This document shows, piece by piece, positions 8,781 to 18,060 of a stretch of DNA of 64,000 nt. The position numbers and the translations under genes are program-made. Positions within the stretch are counted from its first letter, which is position 1; each line of letters begins with the position of its first letter. The DNA is taken from NCBI GenBank assembly GCA_965222485.1, contig CBDCUC010000040.1, positions 992,001-1,056,000 of the forward strand, given 5' to 3'. Under the pieces are notes generated by a model. It made no database searches and had not been told where the DNA came from. It worked only from the letters and a program-made list of their open reading frames with translations. This stretch comes from CBDCUC01 sp965222485 (GTDB lineage Bacteria > Pseudomonadota > Alphaproteobacteria > Rhizobiales > Hyphomicrobiaceae).

Positions 8781-9476
8781 TTAAGGGGCAAGGACACAGG
8801 TCTCAAATTCCTCACAATAGTCCCAAACATGAACGGCTTTCCCGTCATTTGGGCCATCCGCACAGGTGCAAACCCCATAGTCCAAGAGATCAAAATTGCC
8901 GTCGATCGGGACGAATAAATTGCAGTCACGGCAATGCTTGGGGTTGCGAGATTTTGGCGTTCTTCCCCATCGCTTTGCGGTAATCTCAGCATGTTTGCAG
9001 GCGGCCTCTTCGTGCGTTGTCATTTCAAACGCTTCAGACCCGTCGCTAGCACGCAAAACTCCCGCAACGGTGCTGATGTAGCGATTATCAGGAAGACGAA
9101 CTGTCCACTGCGGATCGCCGGTGGCTGCTGACATTGTTCTAAGTTTCGTGTTGTCGTCCAAGATGACGCAAATTTCACGGGGCGGAGCACTTATCGATAT
9201 TTCAGATATTTTGCGACCTGCTAGGCCCTGTAAGGTTTTCTCAATGGAGGGGTTGCTCTCAGAACTGCCACCCAAAACTCGCAGGTTATCCTCAACTCGC
9301 CAATCCCACTCAATCCAAATGCAGCTCTCGCCGCTTGGATGACGATTTTGCTTTCCGTGCTGGAGCTTCCCCAATTCGAGGAAAATCGCCGAGCCGTAAC
9401 CCTTCCACGCATGAGAGATTGTCTTTCCGATAAGTGGAGAGACGAGTTCATCGAAATCTTGGGGTTCCGCAGCCAT
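8781..9476 (-). CDS. DUF3027-like cysteine-motif protein, C-terminus altered by IS copy 2
   Basis: A protein of about 231 residues. Its N-terminal half contains an IWIEWDWRVED strand region. The C-terminal part has CRDCNLFVPIDG followed by YGVCTCADGPNDGKAV and WDYCEEF, resembling DUF3027-type domains (C-x2-C plus GVC plus DGC-like cysteines), which may bind metal; this match is from memory and tentative. The final residues (VLAP) and stop are encoded by the IS end. Joining the two flanks of the IS would give EEFETC followed by TAG, so the loss may be very small. ATG 9476 (MAAEP) is preferred over GTG 9494. It is preceded upstream by repeat copy A. Confidence 0.55.
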   Translation of the reverse strand: MAAEPQDFDELVSPLIGKTISHAWKGYGSAIFLELGKLQHGKQNRHPSGESCIWIEWDWRVEDNLRVLGGSSESNPSIEKTLQGLAGRKISEISISAPPREICVILDDNTKLRTMSAATGDPQWTVRLPDNRYISTVAGVLRASDGSEAFEMTTHEEAACKHAEITAKRWGRTPKSRNPKHCRDCNLFVPIDGNFDLLDYGVCTCADGPNDGKAVHVWDYCEEFETCVLAP

Positions 9477-9650
9477 AGTGCCAATTTCATCCACTCAGCA
9501 GAAGTTGTTGCTCGCCCTCGCTGTTCTCAAAGGGGCAACCTCAACCGATGCACCACCGCCTCTACTGTCGGATATTTTAACAATGAGTTGCCGTTCTTCA
9601 AGCATCCGAGATGCACGACCTGCATGCACCCTATTGACCCTCTTCAACGT

Positions 9651-9777
9651 TTCGTTGCGGCGCAGTTTAGTTTCCGGAGTTGAGCGTATCGCGTTGCCGT
9701 TCCCAGTCTGCATCGCCAACGGACGGTATCAGGGGTGAAGCGGGCGCGTGCTCAGAGGTCCCAAAGCCCGTCCCTGA
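9651..9777 (-). repeat. Duplicated upstream element, copy A
   Basis: About 127 bp, roughly 80-85% identical by eye to copy B at 11613-11739 and in the same orientation. It lies 174 bp upstream of the DUF3027-like gene and 70 bp after the sheath stop codon. Both copies keep one short frame open on the minus strand (AMQTGNGNAI ... LRRNE), so it may be a leader, a small peptide gene or a remnant of a longer gene. The remaining bases of 9477-9847 hold no supported gene. Confidence 0.75.
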
Positions 9778-9847
9778 CCCTCAGGCGGCATTCCACATCA
9801 CCCATCAAATTCCCATTACTAGCCAATTTGCCTGGCGGTGCAGATGC

Positions 9848-11455
9848 TCAGCTCTTCTGCATTTTTTGCTGGAAGGTCACAACGATGAACTCGGCTGGGC
9901 GAACAACAGCCAACTTGACGGTCACACGCATGTAGCCATCCGAAATATCCTGTCCTGTCATCGTCGAACCAAGCCCGACTTCGACGTCGAAAGCTTCTTC
10001 AGCAGTTGATCCTGCTAGCGCTCCGGCTTTCCACTGATTGCTGAGAAAAGAATTGATCATGCGTTTGACAGCGGCCCATGTCGGCGCATTGTTGGGAGCA
10101 AAGACATAGGCTTCTGCCGCAAAGCGGATCGATTGCTCAAGCATGATGATGGTTCGTCGCACGTTGATATAGCGCCAGTCTAGGCTGTTGCCGTTGAGCG
10201 TTCGCGCACCCCAGACGAGTGTGCTCTCGCCAATGAATGTGCGGATCGCGTTTACGGCTTTTCCATCAGTCGATATATTGAGATCTTCCCGATCACTTTC
10301 CGTGGTGTTCAAGACCGGTGAAACGACAGATGCGATGCTGGTATTCGCAGGTGCCTTGAAGACTCCGACGGTATTGTCGACGCGCGCATAGACCCCGGCC
10401 ATGCCGCCGCTGGGCGGCAATACATTCGCCGCTTGTTGGAGGTTGCCCATTTCCTCCTTGTAGCTCGGAAGGACTACCCACAGCGCCTGATGTATATTTC
10501 GTCTCTCATTTTCACTTTGATCGGCCGTTATCTTTTCGATTTCAGCATTTATGGCATCAAGTTTTTTTGCGTCGTCGGCATAAAGTTGAGCCGATGACTT
10601 TTTGAGTTTCTTGACGAGCGATTTGCGCGAGCCATTGTCCAGCCATGTGTAGTCAATGTCCGATGATTCAATGATGTTGGTGTTCAGCCAGGGATAGTAA
10701 GCGGCAGCATAACTGAGGCCGTCGCTGCCCACGCTGTTGCGGAACTGTGTAATGACATCATCTTTGCCGTTGCTGCGCTCCTGGTCTCCATCAAACACAT
10801 CGACAATGGCGAAGCGGTTCTTCAACTTGGCACAATGTTGGATCAAAGCGGTTGTGACTGTTTTCCAGTCGCCCTTTTCTAGAAGCACCGCGTCCGGAGC
10901 GACAACGATCGCCGGTTCCACTTCTTTTGCCAATGCAGTCCAAGCACCGTCGAAATCTGTTGCTGATTTTGTGATCAGATCATCGTCGACCTTGTAGCCC
11001 CCCACAGAGACAATCCAACAGGGGCCACCACCGTTATCGAAGAACAGCCTCATGCTTTGATAGAGGAAGAATCGCGTGTCAGAAACCGGGACAATTTTGT
11101 CTGGATCAACATCGTCGTATTTGAACCTAGTTGGCGGCGTTCCACCGAAGAAGAGCACATATTCGGCAAATGATGAGATACGAGTTGGCTTGTTAGTTAG
11201 GTTTGCTTTTTTACCGCTGCCCGAATTGCGCTCTGCCTTTTCTGTGTAACCAATGAACGCCGGCACGGCCGTCGGTACTGCAACGACAGAATTTGGGAAG
11301 GCGTCCAACTCATTGACGTAGACGCCTGGTCTTTTTGGAACCTTTTCCGCGGCGTTGGCTGCCAAACCGCCCTTCAAGCCTATAAGCGCACAAGCCCCCG
11401 CACCCACACCGGACAACACGGCTTGACGCCGGCTCAATTCACGCTTTTTCCACAT
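9848..11455 (-). CDS. Contractile-tail sheath protein with a Tat signal peptide
   Basis: A 535-residue protein whose body is a phage-type or contractile-injection-system tail sheath. It has the PGVYVNEL strand and TAVPAFIGYTEKA near the N-terminus. The conserved C-terminal sheath region shows WGARTL, DWRYINVRRTIIMLEQSI, SNQWKAGALAGSTAEEAF and VRPAEFIVV. Unusually, it begins with a twin-arginine leader: SRRQAVL (Arg9-Arg10), a hydrophobic stretch, and an ANA cleavage site near residue 35, before the sheath proper at about residue 40. Normal sheaths are cytoplasmic and start almost directly at PGVYVEE. No tube, baseplate, spike, ATPase or terminator gene is in the window. An alternative start is ATG 11473; both keep the leader. 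It is solitary, and divergent from the glycosyltransferase. Confidence 0.85.
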   Translation of the reverse strand: MWKKRELSRRQAVLSGVGAGACALIGLKGGLAANAAEKVPKRPGVYVNELDAFPNSVVAVPTAVPAFIGYTEKAERNSGSGKKANLTNKPTRISSFAEYVLFFGGTPPTRFKYDDVDPDKIVPVSDTRFFLYQSMRLFFDNGGGPCWIVSVGGYKVDDDLITKSATDFDGAWTALAKEVEPAIVVAPDAVLLEKGDWKTVTTALIQHCAKLKNRFAIVDVFDGDQERSNGKDDVITQFRNSVGSDGLSYAAAYYPWLNTNIIESSDIDYTWLDNGSRKSLVKKLKKSSAQLYADDAKKLDAINAEIEKITADQSENERRNIHQALWVVLPSYKEEMGNLQQAANVLPPSGGMAGVYARVDNTVGVFKAPANTSIASVVSPVLNTTESDREDLNISTDGKAVNAIRTFIGESTLVWGARTLNGNSLDWRYINVRRTIIMLEQSIRFAAEAYVFAPNNAPTWAAVKRMINSFLSNQWKAGALAGSTAEEAFDVEVGLGSTMTGQDISDGYMRVTVKLAVVRPAEFIVVTFQQKMQKS

Positions 11456-11612
11456 GCCTAAGGCCTTTCGCATTTGATCCGCGGTTACTTCCCATGTCGA
11501 GCATAGTAACAAGTGGATGGAATTCTGAGCTGTTGTAAATTGCTGTGGTGCAGTGCGGGAATAGCGATGCCGCTGGAACTTTGAAATGTCCGAGATTGGC
11601 CCACCTCGACAT

Positions 11613-11739
11613 TTCGTTGCGGCGCAGCGTAGTTTTCGGAGTTGGGGGTATCGCGTTGCCGTTCCCGGTCTGCATCGCAACCGGACGGTATCGGATGTGG
11701 AGCACGCGTGCTGCCAGAGGCCCTGAAGCCCGCCCCTGA
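11613..11739 (-). repeat. Duplicated upstream element, copy B
   Basis: Same ~127 bp element as copy A (9651-9777), here 157 bp upstream of the sheath start, inside the 327-base divergent gap (11456-11782) between the sheath gene and the glycosyltransferase. Blocks such as TTCGTTGCGGCGCAG and TATCGCGTTGCCGTTCCC are identical in the two copies. Nothing else in this gap is recognisable. Confidence 0.75.
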
Positions 11740-11782
11740 TCCGTTTCGGATATCGAGCGTCATTTTCTGTTAGTCTGAAACC

Positions 11783-13078
11783 ATGAGAATCTTGATCATA
11801 ACCTATGGTTCTCGCGGTGATGTCCAACCTTATGTGGCCTTGGGCAAAGGGCTGATGGCGGCAGGCCACCGCGTGCTACTCGCCACAAGCGAGCGTTTTC
11901 AGGACTTCGTGCGCAGCCACGGGGTTGAATACGGCTTCATGAACGACGACTTGCTCGCAATCATCGATACGCCGCAAGGCAAGGAGTTGATCGAAAATAC
12001 GACCAACGTGTTCGAGATCATCCGTCAGAACATAAAGCTATCTCGTCAGGTCGGCCCTATGGCTGAGGCGGCAATGCGAGAGAGCTGGGAAGCCGCAAGG
12101 GAATTCCGCCCGGACTATATTCTCTACCACGCGAAAGCCGGTGCCGCTCCGCATATAGCCGAAAAACTAGGCATAGACTGCGCGCTCGCAACGCCTATTC
12201 CAATGTTCGTACCGACCTCCGCATACCCCTTTCTGGTTTTTCCGAGTTGGAAACTCGGCGGTTGGTACAATCGATTGAGTTATCATGTGATCAATCGGTT
12301 GCACGGGATCTTCCTGGGGCGCTATGCACGAAAGTTCCGCGATGAGATAGGTCTGCCGGCACTCAGAAGACTCGATATGCTGAAGTCTGCTAACGGCACC
12401 GACATCCCGGTTTTACACGCCTTTAGTGAGGCCGTGCAACCGCGTCCATCCGATTGGCCTGAAAGTGCGGTTGTAACGGGCTATTGGTTCCTTAACGAAG
12501 GTGAAGATTGGGAGCCGCCAGATCGGCTCCGAGCCTTTCTCAACTCAGGCGATCGGCCGGTCTACATCGGGTTCGGGTCCATGGCGGGACGCCATCCGGA
12601 GCGGTTAGCAAAGATCGTCGTAGAGGCGCTGCAAAGGGCCGGACTGCGCGGGATCATTGCGAAGGGCTGGGGCGGCCTACAAGCAGCGGATCTACCCCAA
12701 ACGATTCTAAGTATTGATGCCGCACCACACGATTGGTTATTCCCACGCATGGCAGCAGTTGTCCACCATGGCGGCGCCGGCACGACTGCCGCCGGTCTGC
12801 GTTCTGGAAAGCCTTCCGTTGTAGTTCCTTTTTTCGGTGACCAGCCATTCTGGGGCAATCGTGTTCACGAACTCGGTGCCGGGCCGAAGCCGATACCACA
12901 AAAGAAATTGACGGCTGAAAGGCTGGTGGTGGCGTTGCAGGAGGCGACATTGAACTCGAATATTATAGAAGCTGCAGCCGAGATCGGTCGAAAAATCAGA
13001 ACAGAGGACGGTGTCGCGAAGGCGGTCTTTCAAATCGAGAAGTGGGCCACCGCGTCAGATTCAGCCGGTAGCAAATAG
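11783..13078 (+). CDS. GT1-family glycosyltransferase (sterol/macrolide glucosyltransferase-like)
   Basis: A 431-residue GT-B fold enzyme that would transfer a sugar from a nucleotide donor to a small lipophilic acceptor. The N-terminal Rossmann half begins MRILIITYGSRGDVQPYVAL, the usual start of the UGT51/MGT group. The C-terminal donor-binding signature is HHGGAGTTAAGLRSGKP with VVVPFFGDQPFWGNRV after it, about residues 327-365. Length is normal for the bacterial family (about 400-430). There is no signal peptide. The acceptor cannot be predicted; sterol-like lipids, hopanoids and antibiotics are all used by relatives. It is transcribed away from the sheath gene. Confidence 0.88.
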   Translation: MRILIITYGSRGDVQPYVALGKGLMAAGHRVLLATSERFQDFVRSHGVEYGFMNDDLLAIIDTPQGKELIENTTNVFEIIRQNIKLSRQVGPMAEAAMRESWEAAREFRPDYILYHAKAGAAPHIAEKLGIDCALATPIPMFVPTSAYPFLVFPSWKLGGWYNRLSYHVINRLHGIFLGRYARKFRDEIGLPALRRLDMLKSANGTDIPVLHAFSEAVQPRPSDWPESAVVTGYWFLNEGEDWEPPDRLRAFLNSGDRPVYIGFGSMAGRHPERLAKIVVEALQRAGLRGIIAKGWGGLQAADLPQTILSIDAAPHDWLFPRMAAVVHHGGAGTTAAGLRSGKPSVVVPFFGDQPFWGNRVHELGAGPKPIPQKKLTAERLVVALQEATLNSNIIEAAAEIGRKIRTEDGVAKAVFQIEKWATASDSAGSK

Positions 13079-13469
13079 CACAGAGAAACGCGTCTGGGGG
13101 TGGACCGGACATTTAGCATTTTGCCATCGCATCGCCGATTGTTGTGGCGCACACAGTGACACCCCGCCTCCCATTGGCGTAGGTAACAGATATGTTGAAC
13201 ACGTGCACTTCGACGGCACCGGGTCAACCTGCGCGGTTTGCGCTGGGGAGCACGTATTCCGTTTGCGCCCTGCAAGCGGTCCTTTGACCCGAATTTTCTG
13301 TTTCACCCCCGACTTCGGACGTCACCCAGCGCGCCACCAACGTGTCTTCCGGGCCAAAAGGAGAAATTGGCAATCGCGCGATTTCGAACGCTGTCGCGCG
13401 TTTAATTGCACGCGCGCACAAAGGCGCCCGTTGCTTTAAGGGGTAGCTTACCTTGCAGAGTTGCTTTGT
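13079..13469. other. Convergent intergenic region
   Basis: About 390 bases between two convergent genes. No gene, RNA or clear terminator hairpin was recognised. Confidence 0.4.
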
Positions 13470-15302
13470 CTATCTCAGCACACGCGCAGGGCAGACAGCC
13501 GCGTGATCCTGAGGCTTGGTGGGGCGCACGCTCATTTCCGGGATGGGCTTTCGCTGCCGTGGAATGGTTGAGTAGCGCTCATAATAGCCGGTGACGGTGA
13601 TATCCGAGTGCACCACACTGTCTTGTCTGACGCCATCCGGAAGCTCAAACTTGAAGCTTGCAGCCTGTCCCCACAACAGCTTGACATAACGGCCGTCCCT
13701 TCGTGCAAGCCTGTCGATGTCAGGCCGCAGTTCGAGTATTGCACCGCCGCGAAGCGTTACTGTGAGCTTTGCCTCGTCGATGTAAGCAACCTCTGCCTCG
13801 CGTTCCTCTAATCGGAACTCGCCATGGAAGCCCTGAACGCGGCGGGTCTCTGTAGTCTCTTGTCGCTTTCCCTTGGCCGTATGCAAAACTTTTCCGTAGT
13901 CCGTCCAGTGGCGATCCGTAGTGCTGCGGCTCATCAAGTAGGGGCAAGAACCCAGTCCGTGTTCAAAACTGATCTCAATCTCGTTCATCCACCCCAATGC
14001 GGAGTCCCAAAGGCTGGCAACCAGAAACGGGCTGCGATCGGCACGCTCGACCTCGACATCACCGAATGCGATCTCGGGGCCATACACGTAGGTTTTTGGT
14101 TCTGGGACGCCAAATTGTGCGCGGTCCGTGGCGAGATTGCCGATACCTCTGTTTTGAACTAACTGGCGCGCAGTCGATCTGTATCGAAAGCGCCCGGCCA
14201 ACGTCTCCGGCGGTGGCAATAGGATTCTCACAGGCACCAGCAGGCTTTCGCCTGGTGCTAACGCTATTCGAGGGGTCGCGACAGTCTCAAGGACATCCTG
14301 ATCGAGAAGACGGTCGCGCAGCGTGTGCTCATCTTGCACGGCGCCGAGCAAGCGTCTGACGTTTACCCGTTCGTCCGACACGTTTGTCAGAAGCACAGTC
14401 TCAAGCACGAGCCGGCGCGGGTGCAGTGAAAAAATCCAGAAATCACGGTCGGGCGCTGCACATGTACCGGATCGTGTACCGGTTACGTAAAGCAGATCAG
14501 GTGGCAGCGAATTTCCTGAAAGGCGATTGATAAGCCCAAGATAAGGATTCGCAACGCGCCCCTTGACAAAGTACTGATCCGGAAATTCTCTGTTTGCAAC
14601 TTCGAGATTAGACCTGAAACTGTCGATGTCTTCTTGCGTGAGACCACGCCAGACGAACAATTCTGAACCATCGACTGCGGTACAGGAATCTCCTGCCGCA
14701 CCGCCGCTTCCACATTCTATGTCATAGTAGTAATGGAAGCCGTCGGGAATGAATCCACCCAAGAGGGTGCGCGAATCATTCGGCAGCGGGAAATCGCCAA
14801 GAAACGTGAAGGGCGAAACGACATGGCTGACAGCCGGGGAATCGTCGTCAGTCTTCAACGCTATCTCCGAGCCTTCCGACCTGCCGCCGACACGGAGCGT
14901 TGCACCTGTCTCGACGCTTGGCTGGCTCTTTCCGCCGAATTTTGAGAACAACTGCTTGAACGTTTTCGCGACTTTGGTCTCGAGGACTTCTGCGGACGCC
15001 ATATCGGTGCCGACCATTGGCGCGGGAAGCCCCATCATTAGGTGGGTTGCAGCGGGATCGCTGATGCGGTCGACGCGGATGCGCAGGAGCGGCTGATCGC
15101 TATCATCCGCACTGCAGACCAAGCCTTTCATTCTCATTACAATGGGCTGGGACCCAGTTTCGCGTGTCAGCGTTCCTGAAGGCTCTTCGGATTGCAGAAC
15201 CTCTCTGCAAGAGCCTGCAGCAACGGTCGAGTGAGGACCGTGCATAGAAAGCGCGAAAGCTAACAGCGCCAGAAAACGTAAATGCTTAAGGGAGATGAGC
15301 AT
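13470..15302 (-). CDS. Exported hypothetical protein
   Basis: A 610-residue protein with a clear Sec signal peptide (MLISLKHLRFLALLAFALS, cleavage near VAA before GSCREVL). I do not recognise the family. The mature part is beta-rich, with several cysteines that could pair (ECGSGG, DSCTAV, GTCAAPDRD, GSCPYL), and a central LAPGESLLVPVRILLPPPETL segment typical of an Ig-like or fibronectin-like strand. The ATG at 15302 is chosen because the hydrophobic leader starts there; the open frame extends 24 codons further up. It is divergent from the TIR-TPR gene with about 200 bases between, so the two could be co-regulated. Confidence 0.6.
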   Translation of the reverse strand: MLISLKHLRFLALLAFALSMHGPHSTVAAGSCREVLQSEEPSGTLTRETGSQPIVMRMKGLVCSADDSDQPLLRIRVDRISDPAATHLMMGLPAPMVGTDMASAEVLETKVAKTFKQLFSKFGGKSQPSVETGATLRVGGRSEGSEIALKTDDDSPAVSHVVSPFTFLGDFPLPNDSRTLLGGFIPDGFHYYYDIECGSGGAAGDSCTAVDGSELFVWRGLTQEDIDSFRSNLEVANREFPDQYFVKGRVANPYLGLINRLSGNSLPPDLLYVTGTRSGTCAAPDRDFWIFSLHPRRLVLETVLLTNVSDERVNVRRLLGAVQDEHTLRDRLLDQDVLETVATPRIALAPGESLLVPVRILLPPPETLAGRFRYRSTARQLVQNRGIGNLATDRAQFGVPEPKTYVYGPEIAFGDVEVERADRSPFLVASLWDSALGWMNEIEISFEHGLGSCPYLMSRSTTDRHWTDYGKVLHTAKGKRQETTETRRVQGFHGEFRLEEREAEVAYIDEAKLTVTLRGGAILELRPDIDRLARRDGRYVKLLWGQAASFKFELPDGVRQDSVVHSDITVTGYYERYSTIPRQRKPIPEMSVRPTKPQDHAAVCPARVLR

Positions 15303-15508
15303 GGCAACATCAATCCAAAAACAGTAGCGATACTTGGTAAAATCAATGTCTGAATTCTCGGGGTAGCTTAGCAAATGGCCGCACGACCGACAATCGAAAC
15401 TTATGATCAGGTGCCCTTCAAAGGCGAGAGCGGCTTGTTGGCTGAGACGTCGAGTGATATGCCTAATGCATTGCCAAAATAGGCCGTGCGGCGCGGAGCT
15501 TGCGTAGA

Positions 15509-17839
15509 ATGGCTACTGTCGAACGTTTCAGATATCGTGGCTTTATAAGTTACAGTCACAAAGATACGAAATTCGCCCGGTGGCTGCACCGCGGGCTCGA
15601 ACGGTTCCAAATAGACAAAGACCTGGTGGGGCGCGAGACCCGGGTCGGCTCAATTCCAAAACACCTACGTCCAATCTTTATGGATCGCGAGGATTTCGCC
15701 GCTGGTGCATCGCTAAGCGCGCAGTCGCTCAGAGCCCTTAATGCCTCCCAGTTTCTGATCGTGGTCTGCTCACCGCGTTCTGCTCAGAGCACCTACGTCA
15801 ATGAAGAGGTTCGCCTCTTCAAGGCTTCCGGTCGCGGCCCCCAAATCATCCCTGTCATCTATGAAGGCGAGCCCGGACACGCGGAACTCGAATGCTTCCC
15901 AGACGCCTTGCGCTACAAGGTCGGAGCAGACGGGCAGCTGACAAGCGAACGCGAGGATCCTCTTGCGGCGGATGCACGTGAAGAGGGCGATGGGCGGGAG
16001 ATCGCTAAGCTGAAAGTCATTGCAGGTCTGCTTGGCGTACCGCTTGACGATATCCGTCGACGGGCAGAAGAGGCCGCACAGCGCCGGTTCCGGCGCTGGT
16101 TGGTTGTCCTGTCGGGTGCCGCTGCTGCATTTGCCGGACTCGCCGTGTTCGCCGAAACAAATCGGCGCGAGGCAGTGCGGCAAAAAGAGCAAGCCGAAAG
16201 GCGATTTCACACTGCGCTGGATGCTGCTGAGGGCATCGTCATAGACTCAGCTGAATTTTCCAGCCGCACCGGTGTTGCAGCGGATGCGCCGCTGGCATTT
16301 TTGAAGCGCGCGGAGAATCTACTGGCGACGTTGGCCACGGATGCTGCTCAACGACCGGAGTTGAAACACAGGGAAGGTCGCCTGTTGATGACTCTTTCAC
16401 AAAGTTACCGGTCCCTGGGCCGCACCGAGGAATGGTCCGAGCGCGCTGAGCAGGCGTTCTCCATCCTGGAAGAAATCGCCGCGGGTGAAGGCGCTACCCC
16501 CCGTTGGCGACACGATTTTGCAACGTCTCACATTCGTCTTGCCGAAGTGCGTCAGGCAAAGGGGGACCTTGGCAGTGCACTCAAGGGATATCAGGCGGCC
16601 GATGACATCGCGCAACAGCAGATTTCGAGTGTATCTGCCGTGGAGACCAAGTGGCCTCTCCTGTCAGCACTGGCGAAGCTCCGGATAGGCGATATTTACC
16701 GCCTGCAATCGAGGATGGCTGATGCGCTGGCGAGCTTTAACGAAGCGCTTGCTATTCGAGCAGATGTTTTGGCCGACGGTAAAGACATCGATCAACTGCG
16801 AGATTTATCGGTTGCTTACGAAAAGGTGGCGCATGCCCTGCAGGGTACCGGCCGCCAATCCGACGCCCTGAAACAGTTGCAGCAGGCGCTAGAGCTGCGC
16901 AAGCAGATAGCTTCGCAGGAACCTGACAATACGGGCTTTCAGCGTGACCTCGCTATTGCCCACGAAAGTTTAGGCGACCTCCAACTGAAACAGGGGCACC
17001 GAAACGACGCGCGGTCCAATTACGAGCATTCCCTGGACATCCGCGACCGACTGTCTACTTCCGATCCCAAAAACATCATCTGGCAACGCGACGTTGCCGT
17101 CACGCGGGTCAAGCTCGGCGACATTGCAGCGGGCAAGCAGGAGACTGCGAAAGCGATCGAACACTATTCCGGCAGTCGCCAAGTGCTTGACCGTCTGTCA
17201 GCATTCGACTCTACGAATGCTGACTGGCGGTATGACCTTGCCAAGATCAACAACAGGATCGGCGATATCCATCGCATCAATAGGCACCAGGACGAGGCTC
17301 GCAACAATTACCTCGCCTCAAAAGCGCTGCTTGAAAAGCTCGTTGCTAGCGATTCCGAAAACTCCTCCTGGCTACGCGACCTCGCCGCCACAGAGCTGAA
17401 GCTCTCGGATCTTTTGGCAATGTCCAATGAAATCGATGGCGCGCTGGCAGGCTATAAAAGGGCGCAATCAACTTTTGCCCGGATTGCCAAACGGGATTCA
17501 TCTAACGCACGCTTGCAACGCGATTTGGCCATAACCCATGAGCGGGTCGGAACGCTACTCGCATTAAAGAAAGATACGTCCGGGGCGATAGCTCAGTTTA
17601 AGTTGGAACTTGCCATTCTTGATCGCTTGCTTGCGAAGGACCCTGAAAATTTTCATACTAGACAGATGTCTCTTGTACCGCTCGGACGATTGGGGCAACT
17701 AAGCGGCAGTACCGACAATGAATACTTTGATCGTGCGCTCTCGATTCTGATCGATTTTGAAAAGGCTGGGCGGTTGGATCCGGCGCACAAAAAAATGTTG
17801 CAGGAAATTCGCCAGCTCAAGGCTGGGGAAGCGCGATAG
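15509..17839 (+). CDS. TIR domain - transmembrane - TPR protein
   Basis: A 776-residue protein. The N-terminal TIR domain (residues about 9-150) starts with RGFISYSHKD and includes the FMDREDF box and SAQSTYVNEEVRLF, where the Glu pair of NEEV is the likely NADase-type catalytic position. A single membrane segment (WLVVLSGAAAAFAGLAVF, about residues 198-217) follows. The rest is helical TPR-like repeats, each with a recurring ..RDLA..H..LGDL pattern. Bacterial TIR domains commonly hydrolyse NAD or make signal nucleotides, and TPRs sense partners; the role here is inferred. ATG 15509 follows GGAG at ten bases. Downstream are a recombinase and a patatin gene. Confidence 0.88.
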   Translation: MATVERFRYRGFISYSHKDTKFARWLHRGLERFQIDKDLVGRETRVGSIPKHLRPIFMDREDFAAGASLSAQSLRALNASQFLIVVCSPRSAQSTYVNEEVRLFKASGRGPQIIPVIYEGEPGHAELECFPDALRYKVGADGQLTSEREDPLAADAREEGDGREIAKLKVIAGLLGVPLDDIRRRAEEAAQRRFRRWLVVLSGAAAAFAGLAVFAETNRREAVRQKEQAERRFHTALDAAEGIVIDSAEFSSRTGVAADAPLAFLKRAENLLATLATDAAQRPELKHREGRLLMTLSQSYRSLGRTEEWSERAEQAFSILEEIAAGEGATPRWRHDFATSHIRLAEVRQAKGDLGSALKGYQAADDIAQQQISSVSAVETKWPLLSALAKLRIGDIYRLQSRMADALASFNEALAIRADVLADGKDIDQLRDLSVAYEKVAHALQGTGRQSDALKQLQQALELRKQIASQEPDNTGFQRDLAIAHESLGDLQLKQGHRNDARSNYEHSLDIRDRLSTSDPKNIIWQRDVAVTRVKLGDIAAGKQETAKAIEHYSGSRQVLDRLSAFDSTNADWRYDLAKINNRIGDIHRINRHQDEARNNYLASKALLEKLVASDSENSSWLRDLAATELKLSDLLAMSNEIDGALAGYKRAQSTFARIAKRDSSNARLQRDLAITHERVGTLLALKKDTSGAIAQFKLELAILDRLLAKDPENFHTRQMSLVPLGRLGQLSGSTDNEYFDRALSILIDFEKAGRLDPAHKKMLQEIRQLKAGEAR

Positions 17840-18060
17840 CGACCGGAAGGTGCTCGCGGGCCATTAGCAACCGCACATGTCTTAATCGATTGGGGCCGGC
17901 AATTGTCCGCCGTTGAAGTCCGTCTTGGGTCATGAGCAACATTTGGGCAGCAACGTATTAACCGAAACTCGACAACTCCACGCCAAAGGCTGACATTAAA
18001 TCAAGCGGTTGAAGCGCGCGGGCGCAACGTGGTCATCCCTCTAATAGAAGGAGTACGACC

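Larger units (their letters stand above)
7593..8796 (-). mobile_element. IS3-family insertion sequence, copy 2 (apparently intact)
   Basis: A 1.2 kb element in the opposite orientation to copy 1. The ends read TGTCCAGCCCC (left) and, inverted, TGTCCTTGCCCC (right). orfA and orfB are both open, and the full D-D-35-E catalytic set is present (D126, D185, E221 of OrfB). No direct target duplication is seen. The orfA-side end lies inside the last codons of the gene at 8781-9476. Divergence from copy 1 shows the two did not arise by a recent duplication. Confidence 0.87.

Noticed and set aside
9848..11455. Prophage or complete contractile injection system
   Set aside because: Only the sheath gene is present; no other phage or injection-system gene was recognised in 64 kb.
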